A stretch of DNA of 64,000 nt. Source: Pampus argenteus. Taxonomy: Eukaryota; Chordata; Actinopteri; Scombriformes; Stromateidae. The notes under the pieces were generated by a model. The model was not told the origin of the DNA and ran no database searches. It saw only the letters and a program-made list of their open reading frames with translations. Both the position numbers and the translations under genes were made by a program. How positions within the stretch are numbered: position 1 is the stretch's first letter; the number at the start of each line of letters is the position of its first letter. The stretch is taken from NCBI GenBank assembly GCA_036937835.1, contig CM072862.1:24261501-24325500 (forward strand), in the 5' to 3' direction. Positions 1-15,053 of the stretch are shown piece after piece.

Positions 1-666
1 TTCAAAAGTTACTCTGAGTCAGTTCAGACTCCCCCATCACAACAATTTACCTTCTCTGTTGATCCATATGATCCAAACAACTGCTGCTTCATCTGAAAAT
101 ATGCTTACTTTAAATGCAACTTCTCAGGTATCAGCTGGCGATGGTATGAGTAGCATTTTATTATATATTTCTTTTAATGATGATTGTTTTTTTGGCCGTG
201 ACTCTGTGTCACCATTGAAATCCATTAACTGAGCTACAGCTGATGGAGTAAACCTTTTCCAAAACACCTTTCAATCCTGTAGGAGGTAAGTATTTGATAG
301 AGGGAAATGTCAGAGCTACATGTCCATTTGTGTCCTTTTGCTAGCTGTTTCCCACATATATATTTTTTTGCGTCTTGTGCCACATACCTGCCTTTTTTCC
401 TCTGGTTATGGTTTTCCTTCTTTTTTCTGTTTTCCTGATTATATCTCTGCCCCTGCTCTGCTCAGCACCGTAAAGTCTTTCAGGCAGCTCATGGTCACCA
501 TCCTTAACCACCCCGCCCACCCTCTCTGTTCACCAGTGGGGGTCCTGCAGATGGGGGGCCTGCAGCTGTCTCAAAGATCACCTCCAAAAGGTGCCTGAAT
601 GAAGGCTCCTCATTTCCCTCAACATGCCAGCATGCACACACAGCTTTCTCAGGCATATGTTCAGGA

Positions 667-698
<32 letters not shown>

Positions 699-700
699 AC
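667..700. repeat. (CA)n microsatellite
   Basis: Alternating AC units with one T interruption. Confidence 0.95.
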
Positions 701-2177
701 AGCTTCCGTGTCAAGCTTCAGATAAGATTAGAGTGTGATATGATTTGACTTGAGACCCCACACACACTTACCTCTGCACACATTTTCACCAACACAGTGG
801 TGAGTGTTAAATCCTGTAACACGTTTGCAAATCCTGTGTGTGAGTGAGTTAACACTGTGAGCAACCAGCGGACATAAAGTGGAGCAAAAAGTTCAAGATT
901 ATTGTCTTAAAACGAATACTCATCTTGAAAGAGGTATTAGTTGTTGTAATTGTCCGTACTGGCCGACACACGATTCTGCAAGTGACGGAGGACAAAATTC
1001 ATCTGTAGCTTAATCAGCAGCGTCTTTCCATCATTATTTCTTTGTTGTTATGAGCACATACCGAAATATAAATATAAAATATACTGTTTATTGGAAACAA
1101 ATTCCCATCTTTGTTGGTAAAATCAGTCCAAAAATTGAAACAATGAGCTTCCAGTTTACTTGCATGTAGTGTGGTATATTTAAATTAAATGAAGCTGAGA
1201 TCGTCTCCGATAAAGATGAATGTCGTCTCTTATTATTCATCTTATGATGTTTCTTGTGATGATATAAATTGGAAATGGAAACCCTTTAACGGAGCTTATT
1301 AACTTCTCTTTCATATTACAAATATAATACACAATAGTGTTTATGTAACTGAATCACACTAATTGCAAAACAAGGAAGGAAAGAAATATGATTAGCTCTT
1401 AATGGCTGATGACTATGCCCAACGTTGTCAACCACAACACACTTTTAGTCGAGGTTAGTGTATCATTTAGCTCTGTGGGGAAACAGCTGAGGAGACTTGG
1501 GTGACTTTTCAATCACTTATAGTACGACCATGTGGTGTATCAGTGTCGCCTTTCCCTCCCGCACATCCCAGAGACTCTACAAATGCACGGAAGCACCTGC
1601 TACATATCTAATGTCCTTTGAGCCACAGAAGCCAATAGGAGGCACGCTGCGCCGTCTGTGGAATAAAAAAAAAACGTCCAAAGAAATCTCCAACACATTT
1701 GCAGAAACCTGCTTTGATGTTGCATCAACTTCCAAAGGGCTGCATTGTCTGTGGAGTGTTTGGCAACGAAGATACCAATGCAGAATAGTGTGTGGATAAT
1801 AGCTTTTGGTTTTAATCAGACATAAAGCAATATATGCATTACATAGTAGGAGAAATACACTACAGTTCATGTGTTTATAACAATACTGAGGCCCTGCTAC
1901 ATACTGAATTAAATAGTCGTTGCATCCGGATTCAGCTGCCATAGGTAACTAGGTATTAGCTAGCGGACAACTGAGGTGTACAATCACCTGACTTTTACTT
2001 TCTCACACGAGTTATCTCAAGAGTGTATCTCATGTAGACACCACGAGAGCTGAGACTTCCTCAGGGCTCTTATGATCTGCCCTTCTAGAGTGACATCTCT
2101 CACTTTTGTCTGCTCGATACTGACGCACAGTGATGTCACCTGAAAGTGTGAGAGCTGAAACCTGACTCCTGAAACCT

Positions 2178-2179
<2 letters not shown>

Positions 2180-2212
<33 letters not shown>
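2180..2212. repeat. (CA)n microsatellite
   Basis: About 16 uninterrupted CA units. Confidence 0.95.
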
Positions 2213-2214
<2 letters not shown>

Positions 2215-5200
2215 GCTTGACTAGAAAGAGTGCAGTTGAAAACGTATTTCTCCCACATCTTCATTCACCACCATATGTCTGCTGCCTTACGCTTCTTCTT
2301 TACATTCTTTCCACAACTTCTTTCCTCTACAACTCGACAATTTTCTTTCAATGGACCCTTTACCCCTGCAGGCACTAACTCAGCCAGGCCTGTGATGAGG
2401 GAAATTTAGGTGCTAGTTGTGGAGGTGGTGAGGGTCTTTATTAAACAAACAGTGAAGGGCTTTGGAGGCCCTATTGAGGCCTGGAGCAGGAATGGGGACT
2501 CGCCTGAAAGCGCTGCACTCCCTAATGAACTCGAGTGGCCCATAGAAGCAAGGCCCTTTTCACAGAAGCCAAGGAGGACAAAGTGTCAAAACAAGCCCAG
2601 CCCCTCGCCGTTCACAGGGGCTAAACGCCGCCTTTTGACTCTGTGGAGTGTGGGCATCTGAAGGGGAGGCCATGAGGAGAAAAGAGGGGGAAGGCAGAAT
2701 GTACTTGTTAAAACAATGGCCTCTTAAATCAAGCACCCCTCCTTGCCTCTCTTCTTCTCCTTAGCTCCTCTGCTCCCACCTCCCTAACCCCCTCCTTGTA
2801 TCGCCTCGACTTCCAATTAGACCTACTCTTGCACAAGCGGTTGAAAGCCCCCATATATCGCAGGGGCCTCAAAGGAGGAGGCTTTGGAGTTGCGTCTCTG
2901 TAGCAGTGTCGCCTCTATGAAAGGTCTTAGTATTCAGAGGAGAGCCTTGTTTGGGCTCTTCAAAGCACTCAATCTGCCACCGGGGACTTGTGTACCATCA
3001 TGTCTTCTCCGTTCGCCACCTCTACGTTCCCTTCTTCCTTCTTTCTGATCCACTCCACCCCCTCTATTCCCGTTCTGTCCTTCTTCGTCCCAGCCGGGGC
3101 AGGAGCAGTACACGGCCAGGCCCCGAGCGCTCGCTGCCTCCCTCCCCTCAGTTGTTTAGCCATGGATGAAAAGCGGAGACAAATATGTCTGTGGTTCAAA
3201 GTCCATCCCGGCAATTACAGTGACTGATTAAAGAGTTGGCCTACACAGGCAGCTATGTATAATACTACAACTCCCACTCAGTGTTTCATAACAGCACCGT
3301 CGGAGTAGAACTGAGCTCAGCAGTGCCTGATAAGGGCTCATGGCTGGCTGAGTCTACTGTTAACAGTGCGAGCGTCATAAAAGGGGCCACGATTGTTTTA
3401 TGGCCAGAATTTATTATAAGCAGAGCAGATAGTGTTGTGTTTTATTCCTGTGCATTAGACACAGAACAAAGACACTAAAGTAAATAAGTAAAAAAGGATG
3501 AAAGAATAGTTTAGGTATCAATAACTGGGTTGGTGCTGCAGCAATCAATCAATCAATCACTGACTCCTTCTTTTTGACCGGTTTGACAACATTAGCATTG
3601 CTGACATTGCAGTCGTCGACATCTTTGGGAATCCTTGCGCTCTCCAACACTCATGGTTGCTTTTACTGCACTAAGAGTGAAATATATCTCTTGCCAGACA
3701 ACCACATCAGTCTTGCAGCACTTTAACTCTGCGTTACAAACAATAGCTGTTTTTGTTTGATGTTGTTTTTTCTGCTAGTTTGAACTCGGATTGTCTGATT
3801 TACCTTGGATTTCCTGTGTCATCGTCATATACACAAATGGTGTCTTAAATAGAGGGCTGTGATTACAACCAGGGTCAATTTCAAAGGTCATGTAAACATA
3901 CATAAGTAATGTTTGCAATGCTGAGAGTCTTCAAAGACAAAACAGACTTTCTGTTTGTTGGACATTTATTTCTTGGTTGCAGGATTGATTCATTAGATTT
4001 TGTGTTGATACAACCAATCTTGGATTTCTGCCATTATGCTTATCTGTGTGTGTTGTAACTGTAATACTGTGCTCAGTGCTTAAGGGAATATGTACAAGGA
4101 TTTTATTTCAGATGCAGTATTGTGCTACCTTTTTGGAGAAGTTGAATGCCAGCATATAAGTGATAGGATTTTTTTCCGAAAAAGTCTTTTAAAAATGATA
4201 AAGAAACAGTAGAAAGTAGAGTTGCTGGAAGGGAGGAAAAGGAAAAGAGGATGAATCATGAGTGAAAACAGTGTTATAGTGACTTTGCCTGAGGGTACAT
4301 GTAGTAGACGCTCTCAGGGGCCAGAATTAGTCTTTATGCCTTGAGGCAAAACAAGAGGAAGATAATAACAACAAGAAGACGACTCCACAAACAACCAGGG
4401 GAACCATCTGCCGAGACTGAAGTGAACTGAAACAATATTCTGCTGAGAGTCGGCGTTAATTGGGTCAGCATGATTTTCCACTTTTGTTGCTAGGTGGTCG
4501 ATCTATGGGGCTTCTATTCTGAGAAGCGCCTACTTAAGTTATTGTATCGGCCATCAAGAGACGAATCCATCTATGTTGGGCGAAGTCCATTGTCCTCATT
4601 CGCATTTAGCCCAAATTTATTTAAGAGCTCGCTCCAAATGGTTTCTCTCAAAGCCTTGTTCCACTTCTTTTTTTTCTTTTTTTTTTTTGTGTATAAATTG
4701 CGTTCAACAGGCAGGCCTTGTGTCAATTTTTTTTTTTTCGGGAAAATTGAAAATAGACCCCCTGCATCGTCGGTCAGTCAGTAACACGCTGGGGGCTCTG
4801 TGGTTTTCCTAAAGCTAATCCATACAGCATGTCTGTGTTTTTGTCTGCTCTTAAAAGGAGAGAAGGCATAGGTTTGGTAGCAGAGGTTTGACATGACTCA
4901 AGGTTAAACTTCTAGAAGTCATGGAAATACTTCACTGTGGTAACAAGAACAATTTACCTGTTTGGTCACAGAAAAAAAACAAAAAAAAAACCCCGAATTA
5001 ATGCTGTTTCCCCCCCTCGTGCTCAGATTGGACAAAAACAGACATCTAGTGCACCAGGTAGCCCAAAGGCTCTCGTAGCTTTGCATTGGTGGCAGATGCT
5101 GAGCGTGTTCCTTGCTCCTACGTTATGAGGCAACAGGGGATAGAGCAGGCAGGGATGTTTTTGTCCAGGCCTGGCAGACTGGTGCTTCGTACAGATCCTG

Positions 5201-7227
5201 TCCAGGTGTTAGCCTGGGAGGGAGAGGAAATCTGGGGCACCATTAAATCAGAGCCAGGCCTGGACCCAGCCCTGTAGGCTGTAGCAGCATGCTGGGGGAC
5301 AGAGGGTTGGACTGGGATATTGAAAGCCTCTGGTCAGTGTCCAAACTGGCCTGTTCATTTTCACTCCTTCGCTCTCCGTGGTAGTCTGATGATGGCTTCG
5401 GTTTCATACATCACCGCTTCACCAAACTGTTTACAGCAGAAGAAATGAACAGCTTACGTTCCTGTTGGAGAAAAAGTCATGTGCTGCTTATGCATTTTAA
5501 AACATGTAAAAGTCAGATTTCAGAGTGCACATATTGACATGGTATTTGGATCCAGCAACATCAGATCTAGACACAATTAGCATATAAGATCCATGATATT
5601 GTCAGGTGCAAATAATCTCCAGACCTAATCAGATATGTTGCCATCTCAGGATTTGACCTCATCTTTTTTTTTGTCATCCTGTTTACTCAGTTAGATTGGT
5701 GATTGCTGGATAGGATGTCCCGGGGTCTGTGGCCTGTAGGGCAGTCAGTATTTTGACTGCCCTGCTGAGCTTGATTTACACACTGCCCTCCTATACAAAG
5801 ACCAGCAGTTAGGGCATTTACAAATACCTTCTGACATAATAAGTCTGTGGCCTTTGACTACCTGTCCTCCTGCAGGCTACTTTAGATGTAGATTGATAAC
5901 TGTAACCTTGGCAGACAGTAGGAAGGCAGCAGCAGCGTTCATAAAACACTGTCGCTTCGGATATTGCTCATTTAATAGGGATGCTGTGTAGGCTCTTAAG
6001 AGAACAGCACTCACGGCTCTAAAAGCATATTTTAAGGGGTTTTTTTGTTTTGTTTTTTTTAAACTCTTGTGCCTACCCTCCCACTCAGTGGTGAAGCATT
6101 AATTTTATGTCCATGTTTAGACTAGCGTTTAGGGTCATGGTTAGGCTCAGAAGCGGCTGGGGTTTCTAACCAGCTCAGTGAATGTGTGGTTTGAGAGAAA
6201 TGGTCTGCTTGCTGTAAATCGGTCTGAACTATACATCACTGCTGCTGTCCAAGGAGATAGATGGGTTTTAAATCAGTGAAGGAAAGGTCACGACTTGTGG
6301 CTTCAGGATATCAGAGGTGCGTCCCTCTCATACTCTTACACATTCATTCATGGTAAATCCCTGACAGATGTCACAGCTTAAATGTGAGTCTCTTCACTGC
6401 TACATGCATTTACTTGTGTTGCGTGTGTGTGTGTGTTTCATGTGGTGGTTGTGTGCATGTATTTCAGACAGGTGCCAGGGTGCAGTCAAGTTGCCATGCA
6501 GTCGTAGCAGCAGGCTGAAATAAAAAGGTTCAGCTGGCGCCTGGCGCCCATAGTGCTCCGCTCAGATATGTGCCTCTGGCTGGTTGCCATAAAAACACAT
6601 GCACACACACCAACCAGGAACCACCAGACTAACCCTGTTGATTTTAACAAATACACACATGAACTCCCAAACAATCACACACTTTTTTTTTTCTGTGCTT
6701 ATTTCCTTCCTTTTTGTTGTTGCCACAGTTGAAGCTGGCACCCCCAACTTTGCTGTCACTCTGGGGGGTTCAGGTAGACACCGCTATAAGGTTGAGTGGT
6801 GCCAGCCTGTCTTATAATTGGATTTAGTGTTGGCACTCTCCCTTCCCCACCCTCAGCCAGATAGCATTGATTTATGAGGGAGGCCTGGGAGACTGCATGT
6901 GACAGAGTCCAACAAGCACCGCACTGAAGGCTTTGTTCCTGCTGTTAGGCTCTGCTGTCACTGAACTGAGAGGTGCTGTAAATACCTGGAAATACACTCA
7001 CTACTAATCTAGATTATAAATTAGTATCCAATATCAATATCAAACCTGCCCATCAAACCAGAATCTTTTAAGAATCAGTTTTAGTTTTTTAACCACCTTT
7101 TTAAAGAAACAAAACCTTTAAGAACTGAAATTGAAAACTCAAAGATCGACATGCAAATACTCGTTCTATATCTTTAGCTAAATTACTACCTGGATCTTGG
7201 TGTAAATTACTCTTGGCTAGTGATGAA

Positions 7228-7248
7228 AGAGAGAGAGAGAGAGAGAGA
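7228..7248. repeat. (GA)n microsatellite
   Basis: About 10 GA units. Confidence 0.9.
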
Positions 7249-9544
7249 CCATTAAATATATTGATTAAAGATATGTTGAGACTTTAAGCTCGACAAATTT
7301 TAACCAGCTTGAACAGGATCCAAAGTGGAATCGGCTATCAGAACCCAACCTTCATCACCATTCCAGTGTCTAGTTGAAGACTGGATGCCACGGAGAGTCT
7401 CACTTGCCCTCTGGTTACTCAGTCTTTTTTAGGTGTAGGGTATCAGCCCCCTGCCTCCTCCTCCTCCCTCTCCTGCCTCGGGGTTTTTTTTGATGACGGC
7501 TATTCTTGGTGGAGGAGTGTGCCTCTTTCCCCAGGCTAACCCTTTCCACCCGCATCAGATGACCTGTTGCCTTTCAGGAGGTGGACGCAGAGCTTATGTG
7601 CCTCCAGGACTCACAAACACTGACTGTCTGACCACTTAAGCAGCATCGAAGCAGCCTTGGAATGCAAACAAAACGCTCCCCTTACCCTTGAACTGCCTCT
7701 GACCTCGGTTTGTGTTTAGGAAGGGAACGACGGTCAGGGTAATGGGTGGATGCTGTACCTGTCATCCACCTTCTGGAGCATTGGTAGTTGTAATGTGCTT
7801 CATCTGGCTCAGTGTATAATGGAGTTCATTCTTTGATATCATTTATCTTTGCAGCTTTTAGTGCAACACATAGATTAAAGGTGGGATGAGACTAGCTGGA
7901 ATAGTAGTGGGTGTTTTTTAGTATGAAGAAGGATGAGATAAGCTGTGGTTTTGGAGTGATTCTCAGCTGATATGAATTTGAATTATGGGTTATTTTGGCA
8001 CATTGTAACTACACTCCTACTGATTCTCCACCCAAAATTGCATATACCTAGTTTTATCTTATCTCTATTGGAGAGATTCCCAGTAGCACATCACATAAGA
8101 TTGTGCACGTACATTGTAGTTTTCCCTTTTAACATAAATCTTTTTTTTTTTTTTTATACTGGTGACCCTGCAAAGATGCCAACTCTGAACGGAGTACTGG
8201 GCCACTGTCAGTGGTGGGTCACATGATGGGAGAAGGCTTGGAGACGATGTCCAGGGAAGCATCAAGTGCTGACCTCGTGTTCCTGATCAGTCAGACAGCT
8301 CAGGGCTCGCTGTTCTGCAACAGAGCTGCTATTCACTGCAGCGACAGACAAGCTAACGCAGTCACTCCCAGACACAACCACTGCTGACACAGCTCTAAGA
8401 CAAACACATGATGCACTTCTCAACCACCTAATTATTTAAGATCCACTTAAAAACATGCAAAATCACTCAAAGGACGTGAACTCGGAAACTCCAAAAATGT
8501 ATTTTTTCCTCTTTTCCAGTGGTATACTTGGTCATGACTGCATTAACATACTGCTGACTGCATAGAGGGTTGGAAAATATGTAAAAACACTATGGTAATG
8601 TGAAGATGACACTTCTAGTACAAGGTTTTGTCTCCCCAATTTTCTTAGCAAGAATTAGATGAAATAATAATCCTGCCCTCTGATATAGTGGTTATATAAC
8701 ATGATGGTCAACCACTTTATTGTTTGACAAAGTGTTGTAATTTATGGCTTTTTCCCCTCTTGATCTGCCTCATCCACTACACTTAAATTTATGGTTTTCT
8801 CAATTTCCCTTGAAGCACTTCTGAAAACTCGGAGAAGAAGCCTGAACATGTTGCATTCAGCAATGCTATTTTTTTATATGTCTGAAAGAGAACAATACTG
8901 GTAGTGATTGCGATGATAGCATAATAAGAGCAAGACATTGACTGTAAATAAAAAAAAAATTACCCACCACTTATTTCAAAAGGTCTTGCCTTTTTAAAAA
9001 AAAAAAATATATATATTGCCACCGTGATGCTTTCTATTGAAATGTAGATGAAGAACCTGACAAAATAATCAGAAGGTCACCGCTACCAATCATTATTTTC
9101 TTCAACCTGGTTAGAGTAGATTTATACTTGAAGCTTGAGAATGAAACCAAATAGATGGTGAAAAGACCTTTCTTTTTTATTTTTTAAGCTCTTTATTTTT
9201 CAGAAGATGAGCTGAAGTCAAACATGCGACAGAAAGGCGTCATATATTAGCAAAAATAACCCAACATGGAGAGGAGAGCTGAAACCGTAATCTGCGGGAA
9301 AGGTTAAGTGGGCTTGTTTTCACATTGATTATGCTTCACATTTTGTATTGAAATGGCTCTACTCTTATTAGAAGTGAATAGCAGCAACTCAGGATTTCTG
9401 TGCCAGTGCTGAGTCATAGACAACCTAATAGCGTTGTGCCGCGTTACTGTGTTTACAACGTCCTTGCAGATATTTCCATCGCTGTGGGAGAGAGAAGCAC
9501 TTCTTATCTGCAAAACAACGGCTCTGGAAAGGGAAAGAGACTAA

Positions 9545-9568
9545 GAGAGAGAGAGAGAGAGAGAGAGA
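9545..9568. repeat. (GA)n microsatellite
   Basis: About 12 GA units. Confidence 0.9.
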
Positions 9569-12500
9569 CGCTGGCATAGGGAGGAGAGGGGGACAACATC
9601 AAAAGGAAGCAATGCTAAATATACTCACCCCATTTTTGGCTCTACGTGTGAATCTATATCTCGCTGTGTGGGCTTCACAAGAGGAAACTGAATCGTCAGT
9701 GTGTAACCGATTTCACTCTGCTGAGACGTTCTTGTCATAGAGACGTTCCCACTGTAAGATACCTTTTTTTTTTTTTGTGTTGAAATTGATTTATAATTCA
9801 GTCTCTGATTCAGCCACATTGATGGCACCGCTGTGACACACAAGCTGAATATGATGTACACTATCAAGCCATGTTGGACTCTTTAATTGTATAACTACTC
9901 TAAAGTATCATGATTACATTATTCTTTTTTATTTATTATGAATGAAAGACCATATTGAGCCTTGAAAGATTTAAGTTTTTGTATGACTTTCTTGGTTTAG
10001 ACATTTACCATTAGGGAAGCAGTAAAAAATAGACATAACAGAAACACCAGAACACGCAGGATAAAACACAAGCGGAAAAGCTCACCAATCTTCGGTTCGG
10101 TTTCTGTCGTAGTTGACGTGCATTTGGCATACCCTACGGTGTAGCTTTTGAAGGATAAGTGTCTAGGCTCCCATTGCGTCACCCTCTAACTCACAAGACT
10201 AAATACAGCTTTATGGCTGCAGCTCAGTGATGGCCAAACTGTCAAGTAGTGGCGGCTGTGGAAATCAGACTTGAAGAATGAGCAAAACAAAAGGTGAAAA
10301 AAAGGAGGGAGCGTAATTCCTCACCCATGAATCTAGACTCACTCTGTGTCTCTCCCTTTGGCCTGTCTCCCACCCAGGCACTTCATTGCTTCCTTATCAA
10401 TCACACACACACCCATCTCCGTATCACACTGTTGACTTTGCCAAAGGCTTATCTGAACTATTGCCAAACACCAGTCCTTTGTATATAACCCTTGCAGGGA
10501 CATTGGGACAGCGCCATTGATGGAGCAGTATGAATGTTATCTACCATGCTGGACATTAGATCGAATGTTACTCGGGTTTTAGAAGCAGTTGGCACCGAAG
10601 GGAAGAAGACTGGGAGTTTGCCAGAATCTCCTTTCTTCAGTCGAGTCAGGCTGTCTAGTCCTTAATATAACCTTGACTGCGTCGTTGATTGCTGCACAGA
10701 CGGACGTCAAGTTCCAGATCTGCTTTGAGCCAGGACCAGCACGCCAGACTGTCATGCCCAGACAAGAGCTCCTGTCTCCAGTCTCGCCGCCGTACCTCAA
10801 TGGCCCTGAGGCTCGATGCTGAACCGTGGAGCTGTGAAGAGATAGCTGAGGCGCGGCGTGTGCAGTGCAGTGCTGGAAAAACATTGTGCTGATGGTAGCT
10901 AAGGATCACGACCTTGACAATTATCCAGCACGTTCTGTATTTCATATTTATTTAGATTTGGACATCTGATACACCAGAATTATCATACACACTTTTCACA
11001 GCAGCGCCTTGTCCCATTTGGCTCCATTTTTTTTTTTTTTTTTTTAACTTGTTGGAAAACCAAAGAGTGCCCCTAGCAATTTTTGTTTCCTTTGTTGTTT
11101 GTGAGCACAGCCAGCTGTTTATAGACTTTCTTTGCCTCTGCCTGTAGTCCTGTCAGAGGCCTGTTTTCCCTCCCTCAGCTGTGAAGGCTCAGTGTGTGCT
11201 GCTGGCTGTGGGGCTTTCAGATCTTTCGAGTTTGACCTCTCCAAAACGCTGGGCTGGACTCGGACACAGTTGTGGTCATTGTGCTGGTAGTTAATGATTC
11301 TGCCCCACCATTTTCACCCTCAGTCTCCTTCAGTTCCGCTGCCTCCTTTTATAGAGTCAGGAAATGGCTGCTGCGAATGGACGTAACTTCCAGGTCAGTG
11401 GACGTAGGGTGAGAGGTCACGGTTGGGTTGAGGCAACCATAAATTGGATGACTGGGCAGCTTTTTGTTGTTACTTGATATAATCGGAAAACCTTTTCATA
11501 CACTTGTGGGTTTGTTAGCATGTAGAGATGAGAGAACATATGCACATGTTCTCCACTTCTGTTCCTTACTGATCTTTCATGGTTTTCTCTCATCTTCTAT
11601 CCTCTATCCTCTCTTTTAGCTTTTCTCCTGCTCACTTCTTTTCTTCACTCTCTCTCTCTCTCTCTTTCTTATTTTCGCCTCATTGCTAAGCAACAATGAC
11701 AGCCGTGACAGATCTGTGCTTTGGCTCACGCAGTGTCACATCTGACTTTAGCCAACCCCCACTTTCACATAAACACACATATACACACACATGCTATAGA
11801 TTCAAGATGCCCTGCTGTTTTGCGGTTTATGATACTGAACCCCACCCCCCCACACACACCTTCAAAACGGCCTCCTGGTCAGCACCCCCCTCACTGAAGT
11901 GACAGGAGGGAAGCGTCCAGCTGGATGAAACTGTTGTGTTCCTCTCCTGAGGGCTTTGATCCTTTGCCCTTCATCCACCAAATCAGCGCCTACCCTGCCA
12001 GCCTGGAGAGGGGGCTGGATCGCTCCTTGATTTAGCGCCGTTTCCCCTGCCCGTAGGGACGGAAGCTTGAGGAGGCCTGAGTTTCGGAGAGAGATGCATA
12101 CTTGTGCGGGGCTGCGCGACAGCTGGGACAAGGTGGAGGCCCTTGAGCCCCACCCGCCTGCATCCCTGCCTTAACTTGCCCCTAGCCAGGGCTCACTCTC
12201 AGCTCCCCTCAGCTCCATATCGCAGACTCATTGTCTATAAGCCCCCTACTCGTCTCTGGGGAGCAGAGGGAGAAGGCTGAGGCTCCCTCACTCTCCCCAC
12301 TCTCGGTACCCCCTGATCCCGGCCCCATTTTTTAAGGCTTTAAAGCTGACCTGTCAGCCTCTCTCTCTTCCCCAGAGTCAATGTGGCCCGGCCCCCTCAA
12401 AGACCCATCCGCATCGGCCTTCTGTTTGAACAGGCCCCACCAAAAGACCCCTTGTGCTGCCCTTTGTGTGCTCATAAATAAGATCAGAGTTAAAGTCCCT

Positions 12501-12676
12501 CTGCTCTTGTGTCCGGAGACGGGCCCTGTGGGCCGGGAGGACTAATGCCGCTTGGCAGGCCTATTGATCACAAAGCTCCTCCCAGAACGTTGACCAGGGC
12601 TGCAAATACCATAATGCCTATTCTGTTACATAGAGCTGATAAATACGCACAATTTTAGCAGGTTATTATCGCAGGT

Positions 12677-12704
<28 letters not shown>
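12677..12704. repeat. (TA)n microsatellite
   Basis: About 14 TA units; an easily unwound tract. Confidence 0.95.
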
Positions 12705-12710
<6 letters not shown>

Positions 12711-15026
12711 TAAAATTACACAGTACATATAACCAGATAGGACAGGTTAACCAAATATACATTACATCTCACAGCTGTAGATTACATGGATTTCAGTAAC
12801 GACACCCTTCACTTGTTTCTTTCTATTCTTATCGGACACCACTTCCAGCTAAATCCTAGCTAGACCATCAAACCCATCAAATCTCATTGTATCGCTGCAG
12901 CCTCAACACTGTCCAGGAAGCTGTCTGTGCAGCCTAAATCAGGCCAGATTTATAGCAGGACTTGGCTGGACCAGAGATCTGCTTAAACAATACTCTGTCT
13001 TGTAACTTAAGAGGCAAATGAAAAAAGAGATAGTCTCCTATCCTGGCGCCTGGATGAGACGATTCATAGTTGGATGCCACCACATGTCTGTACAATGAGG
13101 AAGCAGCCAATGCTGTAAAACTCTCTTTTCTTTGATGGCAAACTGAGTAAGAAGAAAGGAATAAGTGAGCATGGGTCAGAAAGGGGGAAATTCAAGACTG
13201 AAGAGAATAACAAATAAATTGAGGTTAAAGGTCCAATGTATTCAGAAAGGAGGAGAAGGTAGGACGATCCAACAGAAAGAGTAGAAAGTCCACAGGGCTG
13301 CAAACAGGGGAAGGAAACAGGTTATCAAGGCAAGCCATTACGAGTGGATTAGGTGAGGGGAAGCTGAGCTTTAGTAACAAACCGGATTACACAAAATCAC
13401 TGGCAGCTCAGTTAACTGTGCTTAAAGTTGTCTGAACCCTCAGCTGGATAGAGAGAAGCTTACAGTTAGCCAGTTAAAGAAACCTCATGAGTCTCTGGAT
13501 ATTTCTGGACTGGGTGATACGGTCAAGAAAAACGGTGATGATTCACTGTTATTCAGTCTCGTAGCATTTATCTTCCCAATTTAGCCATTTTGAACCTTGT
13601 TTATTTCTCACTTTGTCTTCATCTGTGGGTCTCGGCACTCCCCGACATCGTTTTTCTGCCCTTGGTAGAAATCACCTGGGACGGGATATTATGTTATATG
13701 TTATATATTTTCTTCCTTGGGTTTTCTATTGATGAAGTTTAACGCATTTAACTAAGTCAGGAGTCCGGGAGTCAGGAAAAATGATCCAGTACTCTCTTTC
13801 TGTACTTAGTATTTCTCATATAGTGTATATAGAGGCAAATGTTAAATCTTTTCTTGACTGAAAAGTCAAAGCATTCAGGTTGGCAAATAAAGTACAGTAC
13901 ACAGCAAACCAGACGTTTATGTACATGCACATGTCGTACAACAAGACAATTGTTCAGCATGATGTCAGGAGGTATCGTATGTCCTGGGGTGAGAAGCTGT
14001 GTGCTCTGGGTCCAAATCCCTCTGTCATGACGATTACATGCATGTCCGTGCGTCTGGAGCCACTGGCCCACCTGTTCTCATTCCTTCATCATCAAACATA
14101 AGACACAAGAGCCTGGCCCGTGGTCGATGGGGACAAGAGGTCGCCGCTGTGTTTGACGTTCCACAGTTTGACAGTGTGTTTTAAATATTAAAGGCAGGTG
14201 TAAGCTGAAAACAAGCTTTTGCAGGAAGTGACTGAGAAATGGCTGTCACCGAATTCTGAGTATCGGAAAGATGCGTCTTGAATGAGGTTTCCAGACACTG
14301 TTTGATGATGCAACAACCACTTTGTTTGAAGCATTCGTTTTTTTTGACCCCTCCAGGGCCTCAAGGTTTCTCTTGATAGTACAAGTCAGGAGAAAAGGGG
14401 GGTAAATCTCCAGCTTCCAGGGTGGGGGTTGATGTTGTAGCAGTGGTTTAAAATACTAAACGTGGTATTAAAGTCAAAATCTATATTTAGAGTTTGCCTG
14501 CGAGTGTGAAATTGTCTGGATTTAGCGTCAGTTTCTTTGCGAGGCTCAGAGAAAACCTCCTTCACCCTGACGGTGCTTTCAGGAGCTGATGAGTCAGTCT
14601 GTATATATGTGTGTGTGTGTGTGTGTTTGGAGGAAGCCTTTGTAAAGTGCTCTTTAATGAGTGTGAATAGAGTCATCTTTAGCTGCTTCTGTTTCTACCA
14701 TTTTTCCTCTCTGCCTCTAATCAATCACTGAGCCTCTGATGTTTTTCTTCCTCCTCTCTTTTCTCCAGAATAAGAGTCTTTTTGTTTCCCTCCCTCTGTC
14801 TCTCTTTTCTCTCTCAGAAAAAGAAAGAAAGAGTTCCTCCTCATCTTTTAACATGTTTAACTGCAGTACAGGCTTGCTCAGGGTCTTTTGTTTGAGACCC
14901 ACAGATCCCCGCTGGGTATTGTGGGAGCAGCTCTGAACCGCAGGGGATTGTGGGAACGTCTGTGGAAGCAGTTACAGGAATGGATAAATGGAATATGGAA
15001 CTGAGCCCTACCAACACCAACACCAC

Positions 15027-15053
15027 CATCATCATCATCATCATCATCATCAT
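15027..15053. repeat. (ATC)n trinucleotide repeat
   Basis: About nine ATC units after ACC/AAC variants. Read on the minus strand it gives an artefactual poly-Met frame. Confidence 0.9.

Noticed and set aside
11364..11393. Possible first exon MAAANGRNFQ with donor CAG|GTCAGT
   Set aside because: Phase 0, which cannot join lrp4 exon 2, no signal-peptide character, and no downstream partner exon found.
14841..15053. Frame beginning with nine methionines
   Set aside because: It is the translation of the (ATC)n repeat on the minus strand.
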